Shown here in pieces: positions 49,601-62,700 of a stretch of DNA of 64,000 nt. Origin of the DNA: Trichobilharzia szidati (Eukaryota > Platyhelminthes > Trematoda > Strigeidida > Schistosomatidae); the NCBI GenBank assembly GCA_944472155.2, contig OX235271.1, forward strand, positions 103,925,256-103,989,255. The letters are read 5' to 3'. Numbering within the stretch: the stretch's first letter is position 1; each line of letters begins with the position of its first letter. The position numbers were made by a program, and so were the translations under genes. The notes under the pieces are model-generated. The model worked only from the letters and a program-made list of their open reading frames with translations, did not search any database and was not told the DNA's origin.

Positions 49601-52600
49601 TTTGGCCAGCATAAAGGATAACGACCATGGAATGCGAACGCACCGGTGACCTTGGACGCATACCATTCGGGGATTACAAAACCCACCGTTATTACAAAGC
49701 TGGTTAGAATGCTGTGCATAATTTGGTGCGCAAATTTCATCTTGATCTTGTTTTTAAGTGCTATTTGGATAATGGGCTGATAGCATGTTAAGGTTAGTGC
49801 GTCGGTGGCTCAGCAGTAGGATGCTCTCTGACCATGCATATAGTTCGAGGTTCGATTCCCGGCCGGTTGTAAGCCCGATAAAGAGGGGAGGTTGGGCGTG
49901 AGGCCAGCAATTTCACCCCGTAAATTAACACCTCTACTGAAACTTCAAAGCTCAAGTTTGAAGCCTTATGTTCCACTCGGAACGCAAAGGAATAAAATAA
50001 ATAAATAAAAATAGGGTTAGGATCGCAGTTAGGGTGTTTTATTATTATTATTATTACTATCTGCATTTCTTTGTAAATAAATAAATGGGTGGAGAGTGCG
50101 TCGTTATTCATATGGGTGAAACCGTTTCGGTAGATATGAAACTTGATAACTGATGCTCTTCATTGTAATTGAGAAGTATTTTGAGTTAGGTTGGGGCGAA
50201 ATATAGTCCTTGATGTGTTTTATTATTATTATCATCATGTATTTTTCTCGTAAATAAACGGCTTTTTGATGAAGATACAGGGCTCTTTCTCATTGGTCAC
50301 CTCAAGGTCATTGGTGCGTTCGCACTCTGTGGTCGCTATTCTTTATGTTTGCCATTATTGAAATGACTGGAATGCATCATTTCCCTAATGTAAACAATAG
50401 AAAAGCTTTGTATTTTATTGCCCAATTAATATTCAGAAAATATTCCAAAACCGTGAAAGACATCAGTTTGTCTATCCCTGAAGCAGTTTTTTAGAAGGCT
50501 GTGTAAAATCGGTTTTATTATTATTATTATGCTGTCACTAAGACTGCATTTACATGTAAAAAGTATTCCGTCAGATTTTAGGATTTTTTTTTTGATAATA
50601 TTCGAAGTTGACAGTGAGTTTTACATGACTAAGTTTGTGGCTATTTTCAAATGCTTCAGTCTATATGACACACAAATAACACTGGTGAAAAGTAATTGTA
50701 TGCCTACCTCATAAAATCAGTAGATTCTTTGTAACTGAATGAGAATGCATACATAAGTTCCGTATTAGATAAATTTATTTGATATAACAACACACAGTGA
50801 TACAGTATTAATAACTGGATACTATCCACTGTGTGTTATAGCAAATAAACTTATCTAATATGGAATTTGCAACCTCATTCAACAGCATCTATATGACAGT
50901 GTCACATGTCAAGCAACCCACAGCGGAAAACTCAGCGAAGCCTTTGAATTGAAGGCAGGAGTAAGACAAGACTGTCTATTATTGCCAATGATATTCCTAA
51001 TTTTGGTGGACTGGACTATGTGGAAGATTGATGGGGTGGGTGGGAGGGCGAAAAGACAGGAATACATTGAACCGACAAGAAGACTCTAGAAGATTGGGAC
51101 TTTGCGGATGTTGTATGTCCGTTGTCACACAAACTCAAAGACTTACAAGCGAAAACCAACAATTTGTCAGAAGAAGAAGTAACATAGAAAGGCCCTCAAG
51201 TAAATGTAGAGAAGACAAAGGTGATGAAGATGCCCCGAGACCAACAACAAGCACCAATCATTATCAACGGGATAAATTTGAACGAGGTCACTGCTTTCAT
51301 TTATCTAGGCAGTATCGTTTCAACTACAGAAAACATGGATGAGGACGCTAAAGGCAGGATCGGAAAAGCAAGACAGACCTTCATTAATCTGAAATGGGTG
51401 TGGACATCTACTGCACTCAGCATAAGTAACAAAATTTGTATTTTCAACGCTACTGGTCGAGAGACTTGATGTGTTAGCAAAAGCATTTCCAACAGGCTGC
51501 TGCCCTCGCTGATTCAATACTGAAGACCAGATGGCCAGACCAGGAACTATAACAACGAACCAACCAACAACCTGTTGCCCAGCAAATATTCCGTCGAGCA
51601 TGTGGATGGATTAGACACACACTGAGGTGACTGCTGAGAGACATCGCGCATTAAGGAGGTCCTCGAGTAGAACCCGAATGGAAAATGATCAGTTGGGTGT
51701 GTGTATCTGAGGGTGACGTGGAAGAGATCGTATTAGAAGGAAATGTAAGCTTATGAACAATCGTGGAGTCAGCTGAAGACGACTGCAGAAAAAAGGACAA
51801 AATGGAGATGTGCTGTTCCATTCGGTATCCGATGGAACAATAAATAATAATATGGAATTATACCCTACGACTGTACCCAAATTCTACTCTTTCATTACTA
51901 TATACATAAAGTCAATTATTAGCAGTTTTGAGTCGAATAGTAGTGCTTAAAAAGAGCACTTTCTGAAGCACCATATTCATATGACGAAAATATTCAACAA
52001 TAGCAATATTTTTTCATCTGTTTTTTCCTATAACGAATTTCATTTTTATAGTCTAATCAATTTTTTTTTAAATAACATGGATTGTATACGCTGGACGACA
52101 GAATTTGTCGCAATCATGAAGTCATGTGATTGTGAAAATCAAGTGAAATAATAAAGTACACATTTTTCAAGGTTATTCCTCAGTTTGCTTACACATATTG
52201 GCTTAGTGGTTCATTTCGTCCGCATATGGATTTTGTTTTTGACAGAATCACGAATAGATTTTCAAATGTCCTAATAGTATTACAATTGTTTCGTAAGTTA
52301 AACCGTAATAACCGGTCGATTCACTCCTAAACCCCACCTAGTCTGCTAGCCGGTAGTAATGCATGGGAAAAAGGGGGGGTTGGGCGTGAGACTGTGACAA
52401 CATCATCGCTACTGAAACTTCAATGCTCTAAGCCCAATGTTCCATTTGGAACTCAGAAGAATGGGGAAAAGAAGAAATAACTTAAAGTATGCTACTTATG
52501 AAAAGTTGTGAACAATCTATTGCTTTTTTAAGTTCAGAGTAAAGAAATTTGTCTATGAAATCTTTCATCGAAGTTATTATTTATCTACTGTATTTCAGAC

Positions 52601-55600
52601 AATATACAGTTACAATTACGAAACTTTAAATATTCTCAATGGATTGTATAGATTTCACAAATTGACATTTGTATTTACCACTGTGGCATGTGCTACTGAT
52701 AAGATTTATCAGTAGTATCAGTAGCTGGATTTAATTGCCTTCCTAGATGGAGAATACGTTCCCACTGAAACTGGGACGCTGCATCCATCATGACTAACTC
52801 CAAAACGTTATCTGCTCAACTTCTAGATCACCAGTACCACCTCTTGTGCAATGGGTACTCGTCTTTATTTGTTTTCAGGTTAATTTGTATTTCTCTTAAA
52901 ATGGTTATTTCGAAACGAAATCCTCGGTCTCTATCAACATGTCGGCTCCTAGAATGGACACTTCAACAATGCTTAAAGACTAACTTGATGAGTCCCGGAT
53001 GCGGAAAAAACGTGGATCCTACATTTCCCTGCTAGTCATCACAAATCGAAACGTCTGAATCTTCAGACATCCTCGAATTGTCTATACTAGGATCCTACAT
53101 TTCAAAAGAGACAGAATTTTGATCGTAAATAATCAGTCAACGGGAAACGCAAATTATCCTATAAAAAAAATACATTTTACGATTGTCTAAAATATTTTGA
53201 TTTGTTGAAACACCCAAGTTTATGTGAATAGAAATAATTGCATAAACACTACGTACCACCACAGGTTATGTGAATTAAATCATTGAACTTAACACTATAC
53301 TAAGTGACAGAAGAAGTAGATTATCGTGAATTATAATTTGTGGTGATCCTGTCAACCCGCTGGAAACAGTCATCCTCTACTGTATTGAATAACCCAATGA
53401 GTTTCAACATAGAACTTTGCACAAAAGTACAGCAGTCTAATTTGCCATACTCCATGGGGCGAACAAGAGTAGAGAAAAGAGAGGAAAGAGAAATTCAAAA
53501 GAACTGTAATGAGGAGAAATGTATGAAAGGGAAGAACAGTAATATGGAAAAACTTGAAGATTTGGTAGAAATGGGAGATCACAATGAATGAATGCATCTG
53601 AGCCATATCACCAATAGACTCCGACCATTGGTTCTTAAAATCCTGAGGACTTCAACAAGACAGTCTACACCTTCCTAAGTGGTCAGTTGAAACCAACTGT
53701 CAACGACTTCATGGACGTACTCCAACTTCTGATATGACCACCCTTAACTCCTTTCCAACGTAATCCTATGTCGGCCAACATTGCCCATCGAAGAAGGCTA
53801 TGGCTAAGCACGCGTAACACATGTCCTAACCATCTCAACCGATGTAACTTCACAACCTCGTCGGTTGATTTCCCCTCCTTACCTAGCACTGGACGCCTAG
53901 CCTCAATATTACTCACCCTATCAAACCACCTAACACGGGAAATAGAACGCAGGCACTTATGATCAAAAACAACTAGCCAGACCTTTTGTATCTCCCACTT
54001 TCAATGCTCATGTCTCACAGCCATAAAGGAGGAAGAAGAGAACTACTGAGCAGTACATATGCCTTTCGGTCGACAGCCGGATATCATGCCTACACCGCAG
54101 AAGAAGTCATTTGGCAAATATTACACGAGCTTTTTGTATCCTTACTGAGATTTTGTCAGCAATCAGTCCATTGAGGTGATGCAACTTTCCATATAAGTGA
54201 AGTGGTTAACATACTCAACCATTTTACTCCCTATCTTTAAGTTATTAGTCAGTATAGTCCAGTCTTACAACATTATCTTATAACTGACAAGAGCGAATTA
54301 CATGCCAAACATTTGAAGATTTCCACTCAGTGTTCAGAAGACTGCATTTTTTCGGTGTCTTCATCTATGATGACAGTATCATCCTTATTTTTCAGGTCCA
54401 CAAGACTCCCCTAGTAACAGGCTAATCCCCAATTCATTAAATTCAGTTAGGGTCAATTCCATAGGTACATCTTTCATGAAATTAAACAAAAATGGGGTTA
54501 TTGAGCATCCATTATAGACACCGCTGGTTGTCATCACTTCATACGACAATTCCCTATAAGCTCTTCTACAGCTGTGTGATTTCAAGTAGAGTGCCTTGAT
54601 TAGTGCGATATGCTCTCTCAGAACTCCATTCATGGTCAAAAGTTGCCATTGCTCCTCTCCGTCAACAGAATCGAGTCCCGCCTTCAGGTAAAGAAATGTG
54701 GCAAGTGCCGGTAATTATGCCTTTGTTTCAGCTGCATTGAATAATTTCATCGCATACATTTTTTTCTATACTCAAGCATGTTTATTATATAATTAACTTC
54801 TTTACATGCACTTATCTTTGATCACATAAGTCAACTTACGTGTGAAGCTCTACGCTTTGTTTGTTCTACTTATATCGTTTTTAAGCTGCCTACCGTTAAT
54901 CATCTTTATCAATTTCTCATTGTTATTTTTTGGAACAAACCTCTAAATTATTTGACTTTGGTATACTTAACTTTGTGTTTTTCTCTGTGCCTCTCACCAT
55001 CACCGAGAAAACTGTGACTAAGAAGGTTCTGAAACACTTGTAAGAGGAATCCAATCAACTGAACCCACTGTATAGATCAAGTGTATACCAATCTACTTTA
55101 CAGAAACATAATAAACGCCCATAAAGCCAACTAGTACAGTTAGAAAAACTTAGTCTTATTGCCTCATTTGATGTAAATTGCAAAATTCATATACCTCAAC
55201 ATTCAGCTTTCAATGCGTTGTTAGAAGATGATGGTTCCTATTATGTTAAGTGAAATCATTTAAGCTGTAGGGAGGAAAAGGCCTAAATATTCCAAAGTTA
55301 TTGACAGGAAAACGTAAGGATCTAAAATGCTATAATGAATAAAGCTCCTGATGATGACAAGCAACTGATATTCTGTTGAAATTATAGTGGTATTTGGCAC
55401 TTACTATCAGCCAACGACATGGAAAGTTAATATCTATACTGTGGAGAAAAGGAATTGAATTGCTTTTATATGATAAGAAAGCCCAAGTTACCTTTTCTTG
55501 GGGTCAGTAAAAGATCTTAGTCCTTACTATTGGTTTTTAACAAGTTATGTGTATTCATTAGAAAGCTTAACCACTGAGACAAAAAGTTTTTGGGTAGGAC

Positions 55601-56066
55601 AAAGTGTAGTTTTTAAAGTTAATTATCTCAACCTCTCGAAATGGAAAGACTAAAGTGCTAGTCATCTGAGACCAACATCTTACTGCTTTCTTACTCCTTT
55701 CAAGCTAGCAGTGTCACTTCTGTGGACCATCATATTAGAATAACAGGTGGTTTTTTTCCTTACTGCTTATTTTAGAGATCGATTTACTTATTTATTTGTT
55801 AACATATGAATATCTTGTGAAAACCTGTTGAAAATGCATTCAGGCATGTGCAACTCATGTCTTTTTTAATTAATCATATGAATATGCAAATATAGCATAC
55901 ACATGAGATTTTTTTAGATTGTAAAATAGTACTGCGATGAAGGTGTAGCGCCTCCAGACACAATACTTATAACCAACTGATCACACTTGAAAGTATCCCC
56001 CACACTTAGATAGACACAAAAGTTAGATTTAACCGCGACGAAAACGGTATTAAACAAAATACATGG

Positions 56067-56098
<32 letters not shown>

Positions 56099-56746
56099 AC
56101 AAATCTTCAGGAATTCAAGCCAAATATAAACGAATCAAAGACTCTCCAGTCAAGTTATCATGCCAGTGCATGCATTCACCACGAATGATTTCACGGCTTA
56201 CAAAGAAAGCTTGGTATTAAATGGTTGGAGGCAATCGGCAGGAAGCCTTGGAGCTAGGTTTCGTTCTAGTTGCCACTCACCAGTCAGCAAGGCGTATCTG
56301 AAATCTTGAAGGAACTCACGTCCAACCTGCGATTCAAACCCGCGCCACTCAGTGCTGCAGTCAGAGACGTTAACACAGAGCTATTCGGACTCGCGATTAA
56401 CCTCCTGTAGGACTGTATTGAATATTTTTGATTGGACACTAGTCAGTAACTGGTGTAATGTGTTTATTCCTATATTTGGTGCAGACTGAATTTGAATCTC
56501 AGAAGAGACATGAGTTCCTTCAAGTTTGCAGATACACCTTGCTGACTGGTGAGTGCCAACTAGCACGAAACCTAGGTCAGACAAGGCTTCCTGCAGATTG
56601 CCTCCAACCATCTAATACCAACAATTCACAATGCATCGTGATGGTGAGCCACCTAGAATGGTGGCCACATTGCAAACTTGACTGATAGAATTCAGTCTGC
56701 ACCAAAGATAGGACTAGACACACATTACACTAGTTACTGACTAGTG

Positions 56747-56788
<42 letters not shown>

Positions 56789-59700
56789 ATGGAAAGCTTA
56801 CCCGTCGTAGCACAGCAAAAATATGAAGAGCTAGTTGAGTATTATTGATACTTATTGATTTATTTTTCAGGTAGTCAGTCTGAGATGAAACTAATATCTG
56901 AAGATTAGTCCTGTCCCACATGTAAATGAATTATCTCTCCCAAAACATTTCAAATTTGTTCAGTAAAAATACTTTCTGTTTGCTGTGCTTTTGAAGCTTC
57001 AATTCAAAGCTTGAAGGAACTTCTCTTCCGTTTCAGATTGATTAACCTGATAGATGTGATTGTAATCTGATTGACTGCTAATTTATCAATAACAATGGAA
57101 GAGAAAATTCAGTTAATATCATTCGTTTGAAGCTTAAGCTGTTTTTTTCTTCAAATCTCCTATTCTTACAGTATATCACGTTAACCCATTTATCGTCATC
57201 ATATGTGGCAAAAGTGATGACAAACACTGTCAGGTGTGTGAGGATAAGAATAGAAATAATAATAAGTTTTATGGGAAATTTGAAGTGTTAACTAGGTGTA
57301 CTTACTGACATTCTTTTTTTAATCTTTACTTTTGTCAGTTCATTACTACTAATAAGTAGTATTAATAGCCTAGGTATCAGGTGTCAAGTTTGTAATGTTT
57401 AAATGTTAAATTCCTTGGATGATATTTTATTAAACTGAAATCTTCATTTTTTGTTTTACTTTACTCTTAATTTATTGATGAAGAACTTTTCTAGAAACCT
57501 GTCAAAGAATTTTTGTCACACACTTAATTTCATGTATTCCTGTATTGAAAACTCCTTAAATAATATATTTAGTCTGCTACCATTTCGAGCTGGCATAAAT
57601 TTGTCTGGTCAAAGTTGTTAGTTATTGCATTAAATGATCTATTTTGCTTTTGATGTAGTTGTGTTCTCTGAGCTGGATAGTTTATTTGTGGAGCTTTCAT
57701 TGCCTAACTAAACAACATCTTCAGCGCATACTTCAATTTGAGGTATGCTCTGAAGATGCTGCTTAGTAAGGCGATGAAAGCTCCGCAAATAAACTATCCA
57801 GCTCAGAGAACACAACTACATCAAAATCATCCACCTGAGCTACAAATCTCCATCATATCTATGATCTATTTTGCATTTTTCAAAAATGTCATTTACTGGT
57901 GAAGAGTCCCAAACTAGGATGAAACATTTGTCCTGTACTCCCTGGTTTTTCAATTGCTCCCTAAATGATGTCAGCCAGTGATTAAACCTGTAATCGGTCG
58001 AATCCTTGCAAACCTACACCTGATATTATAATTTGATTTGTAAATTTTTTGTTGTTTCTACTTTTAGAAGCGTAATTTATGGGCAAGTCGTCGCATGCCG
58101 TTTATTATCATACAAATGTCGATTACATGTATTGCATTACTTTGTTTAAGTTGGATTGCAGAGCACAACGTTCCTTTGGTAAATATGTTTATTTTTTTTT
58201 TGGAAATTCCTGTGTGTATGCGCATTTATATCCTGAGGTATTTTGTAATATTTTTTGCTTGAATACGATGCACAGCGCATTTATCTTAAGCACAATATAT
58301 CATCAGTCGTAATCTTGAATTCTAGCCCTATGTAAGGCGTGTGAAATCCAGTTTTTGTTCTTATATTAATGTCTATTTAAATGCCGTTATGCCTTGTCAA
58401 CTGATATATCCTAATGAACAACAGATGGTATGTTAGATTATATTAATTTTTTTCTGAAATTAGCTGCACTTCATACTAGTGAAATGTAGTACTTTTGAAA
58501 GACAACAGGTATTTCCTTCGTCGAAACATTTTGTTTTCACCATATATTATGAAAAGTTATAGGGTCACTAGTTTACTGGTTTTTTTGAAGGGGTGGTGGG
58601 GGTCAACGTTAGAATGTTTGCCAGTCAAGTGGAAGGTTCATGCTCGATTCCTGGAGATAGAATTCTGGAGCCTTGACTAGATTACCAACCCGTAATAAGT
58701 AAGTCAAAAAAGAGGGAAGGTTGTGCGTGTGGTTAGCGCAACCCCAAACCCGTTGAAACAGAACTACTACTGTAGTGAGTGCTACTTATATTCGGATATA
58801 AGTAGTATATCAGTAAACGAGTTCAGAAAAGGAACAATATGTTTTGGACACTGGAAAAAGCAATCGAAGAACAGAACGGTGAGAAGAACGTTAGAAATAC
58901 TGTGCAGAATCCAACAAGCTATCGAATGTGGTAATATTCGAACCTTTGTAAACACCTTTGTACAGTGTTGACAAACTTGGCTAGCAAGCACTACTAGTTG
59001 CTGTGTTTGGTAGCCAAGTCCTCACATTATAATCAATCAAACAGTGAATGGCATCATACAGTTATGCTGTCTTTCTTGGTAGCCATTTATGGTGTGAGGC
59101 AGATCACATATTGTGATTTGAATAACTTCGTCTTCCTAGCGAAATTGTGATGAAATTACACCTAGAAGTTTGTAAATGGCAAATAGCAAATTAGTTTACA
59201 AATTATGAATTTGATTCAAAAATGTTTGAAATTTTAATTATATAGTTCATAAAGTCCATTTACTATGTACCTTATTAACAATGTTTAGTCTTCACATGAA
59301 TAGGTGTTAGTGTAACCTCTTTTAAAACTATCAGCGTCCCTCTCCTATAGCAGACCCAAGTTTTGAGTTTTTCTTATCTATGAGATGTTTTCAAGACTAG
59401 TTTGTAGGGATTTGATTAGTTTCAGACCTAATCACGGATTGATATCAGTTAGAGAAAACCATTGAAAACCAGCAGGGAGTACGAGACAGTTGTTTCGTCC
59501 CGATTGTGGCTCTTCAACAGTAAACACCCATTGGGGTTTAAACCCATAACATTCCGGTTACGAGGCTAGCTCGTATGCCATTCAGCTGTTGGTGCACGAT
59601 CCAATGGCCCATGAATTCCAACTTACACTAATTCGTGATGCCCAATTGTGACTGGCTACAAGACGAAGTTGCCTGGAGTTCTAGTGAGAAATCGTGACCA

Positions 59701-62700
59701 GCTGGATCCACCAGGTTGGGTGTGAGAACAAGTACTCGCCGATCACACTGGCCGGTGCTAGTTGCGCTAAAACCACGAATCGATAGAAGTGAGAACTCAT
59801 GGGCCACTGGATTGGGCCCCAGTATCTGAATGGTCTACCTACCTACCTTGTAACCAGATGGGAATGGATTCGAATCCCGGTGGATTTGTACTGCTGAAGG
59901 GTCCCAAAACTCGGGCGAAACAACTGTCCAGTACCCTCTGGTTTTCAGTATTTCTTTATGAGATGTGATAAACATCGTCAAGAAACCACTTTATTTTCCA
60001 AGAATTTTTCACGATATAAAGTTCTGTAATGTATTTTTGAATATTCTGGATTTTTTTTACTTTATTGGAAAATCAGTTGATACTTTTCAGATAGTTAAAT
60101 ATAAAGTGCAAAGATCAACAATTTAATTAGTTTTTCAGAAGAAAATAAACTTTCTTCTTATAGATTAGCTTTTCTGTCGGTACAGATGAAAATTGTTGAT
60201 AGTTTTATTGCTATCTGATGTTTGATTTTCATAGGCATAATTATTTTATTTATCATAACGTTTCAAGAAAATACAGACTTCTTTGTAAAACAGTTGCAAA
60301 TATGGTCTGTAAATTAATGTCTGTGCTACTGAAAACAAAAGTTCACATTGAGTAACAGAATTGCTCCAATACCGAAGAATTTAGCTAGAAATACCAGGTA
60401 TTTTGTGAGATTTGAAGAATATCAAATATAATTTGGTGTGTATAGAAGGTTATCTCATCTGGTTAAAATTAGATTTAAACTGTAGATCATAGGATCCCAT
60501 TTTCTGTTTCACCTGCAAAAGAAAGAGAGATTCGAAATTCTGTTTTCCGCAGTTTCGTTAAATTGTTACGTAACAGTTTGTGTAGCCTATCATTCAAAGA
60601 CATAACATTTTAGAAGAAATCATGTTTTAAATAATATTATATTATTATTCCCTTGAGTTCTGAGTGGAACATATGGATTCAGCAACACATCTCCACTTTT
60701 TTTTTTCTGCCATCCTCTTCAGCTGGGTCCACGACTGCCCATAATCTCTCATCTCCTCCTCACCAAATATTATCTTCGATAGACGACGAACACTAAGTGA
60801 CCACATTTTTCATAGCTTAAACATAGTGTAACCTGTAAAATCTAGCGGAACATTTTAGAAAGGTTACAATGAACGTTAGTCTCCCTAACATGATATTTTT
60901 AAACAGTGTAGTTTGTAAAATTATTGTATTAACATACGTTTCGATGTGAAATATCCAACTGGGATATAATTGTGAATTTTCCTTTTGTACTTGTAACTTC
61001 AGGCTGTTCCTTTGCTTGTTAGTTCAGTGCTTGGTATTACTGTACTTGGATCAATTTCTTTATGTGGTGTATTAGCCGTTGAACTTGCTCCGCCTGGTCT
61101 CAGTGGTACTGCACATGCGCTTAGTGCTCTCGCAGCAAATGGTAAGTCATCTTTTTTTTCGTATAGATCTCTTTGAACTGTGAAACCAGTTTATAGATGA
61201 TTGAATAAGAGAGTAAAATGATTTAGTTCTGTTGTTAAAGGGCATAATTACTAAGTACTCTTAGACTAGGTTGGATCAGTGTGTAAACAGCCTTACTTTT
61301 TTTGGATCTATCCTTTGTATTTAATCGTTCAGTATTAGAAAATCATTCTTTTTTTGAGGAATTTATTACAAATAATTTTTCAGTATTATTATATCTTACC
61401 CTTGAATAGCTGAAGTGCGTTAAATTAGTCTAATTCGTATAAAGTTAGAATGTTCAGTTTTGAGTAGTTGGCTGCGATTGTCGTAAGGCCTTATGTCTAA
61501 TTCGGCGTACTTATTGATCTCTTCATACTCTTCAAGGAAAACTATTCCTCTTCAGAAATTTAAACCCGTATCATCCATCACTGTATTTAAATATTCTACT
61601 GTTACGACAGAAACGAAACATCTTGTCACTAAGTCTTTTCTATGTAAGCTGTGAACCAAACATTCGGTCTTAATTATAGGTAAATAGCCATGTTATTGAA
61701 TTTTTATTCCTATGTTGTTGACCTGATAAAATATAGTTCTTGTGGCCAAGTTAAACTTTAAGCACCAGCAAATACCAATTGAGTGCGACGCACCAATGAC
61801 CTTGGAACGCTGACTGAGGAAGTTAGTGAAAACTGGTAAATAATATTTTAATCATGAATGAAATATTCGATTGATAGTATACACACATTACTTCAGTTAC
61901 ATGCCCAGACATCGTCGAAGCATCTGCACAAGAAGCCGACATGTCAACCTGAGACCGAGCACTTCGGTCCAATCAGTCGACGGGAAAACCTGAAATTCAA
62001 TTAAATGAATGAAATATGCTTAATGAAGTATTTTACTATTAAACAGGACATCTGGCGAGTTTCAGGTTAGGTATGGGAAAGATTAAGTTAAGGTTGAGGC
62101 TAAGGACAGGTTAGAGTTAGGTTAACCTAATTAGGGCGATATTAGAGTCGGTTCTGCATCTCTTTGTGGCTGTGTCAGATCATCTATATGCTAACTGTAT
62201 CCGCCTACGCAAAGCCTTTGTTCTCATTTTCTCACCACCAATATTGGGGACATAAACATTGACGTCAATTACTGTCTACCAACTTTGGCTAGCAGCCAGC
62301 TCTCACCACAGTTCGAGTTAGAATAGGGTTACTTTAGGGATATTTCCACATTAGTGTTAGGTTAAGGAAAGATTAGGGTTAGAAGACCTATATAATTACA
62401 TGTTGATACTCCGATCCAAAACTGAGGGGTGTTTTTGTCACGCGTGTGAGAGAGAGTACCCTGTGTAACAGTTTCATGCTTTTTTAATCATTATTTTCAT
62501 GAATATATGCATTTATACGCTAAGATCGCCCTCATCGTGTGGTTGGTGCATTCAAGGTCATTTGTCCGTTGGCACTTACTGGTGCTTAAAGTTTAATTTT
62601 GCCGTTCTTATATATTAAAGTCGTAATTTATTGGTCATTTAAAGTAATTATATAAATAGCTGTTTTTTCTGATCATCTGCCTGTTTACAGGAGGGATAAA

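Noticed and set aside
34954..59925. Active hammerhead ribozymes
   Set aside because: Every copy has at least one change at a core position that is normally invariant.
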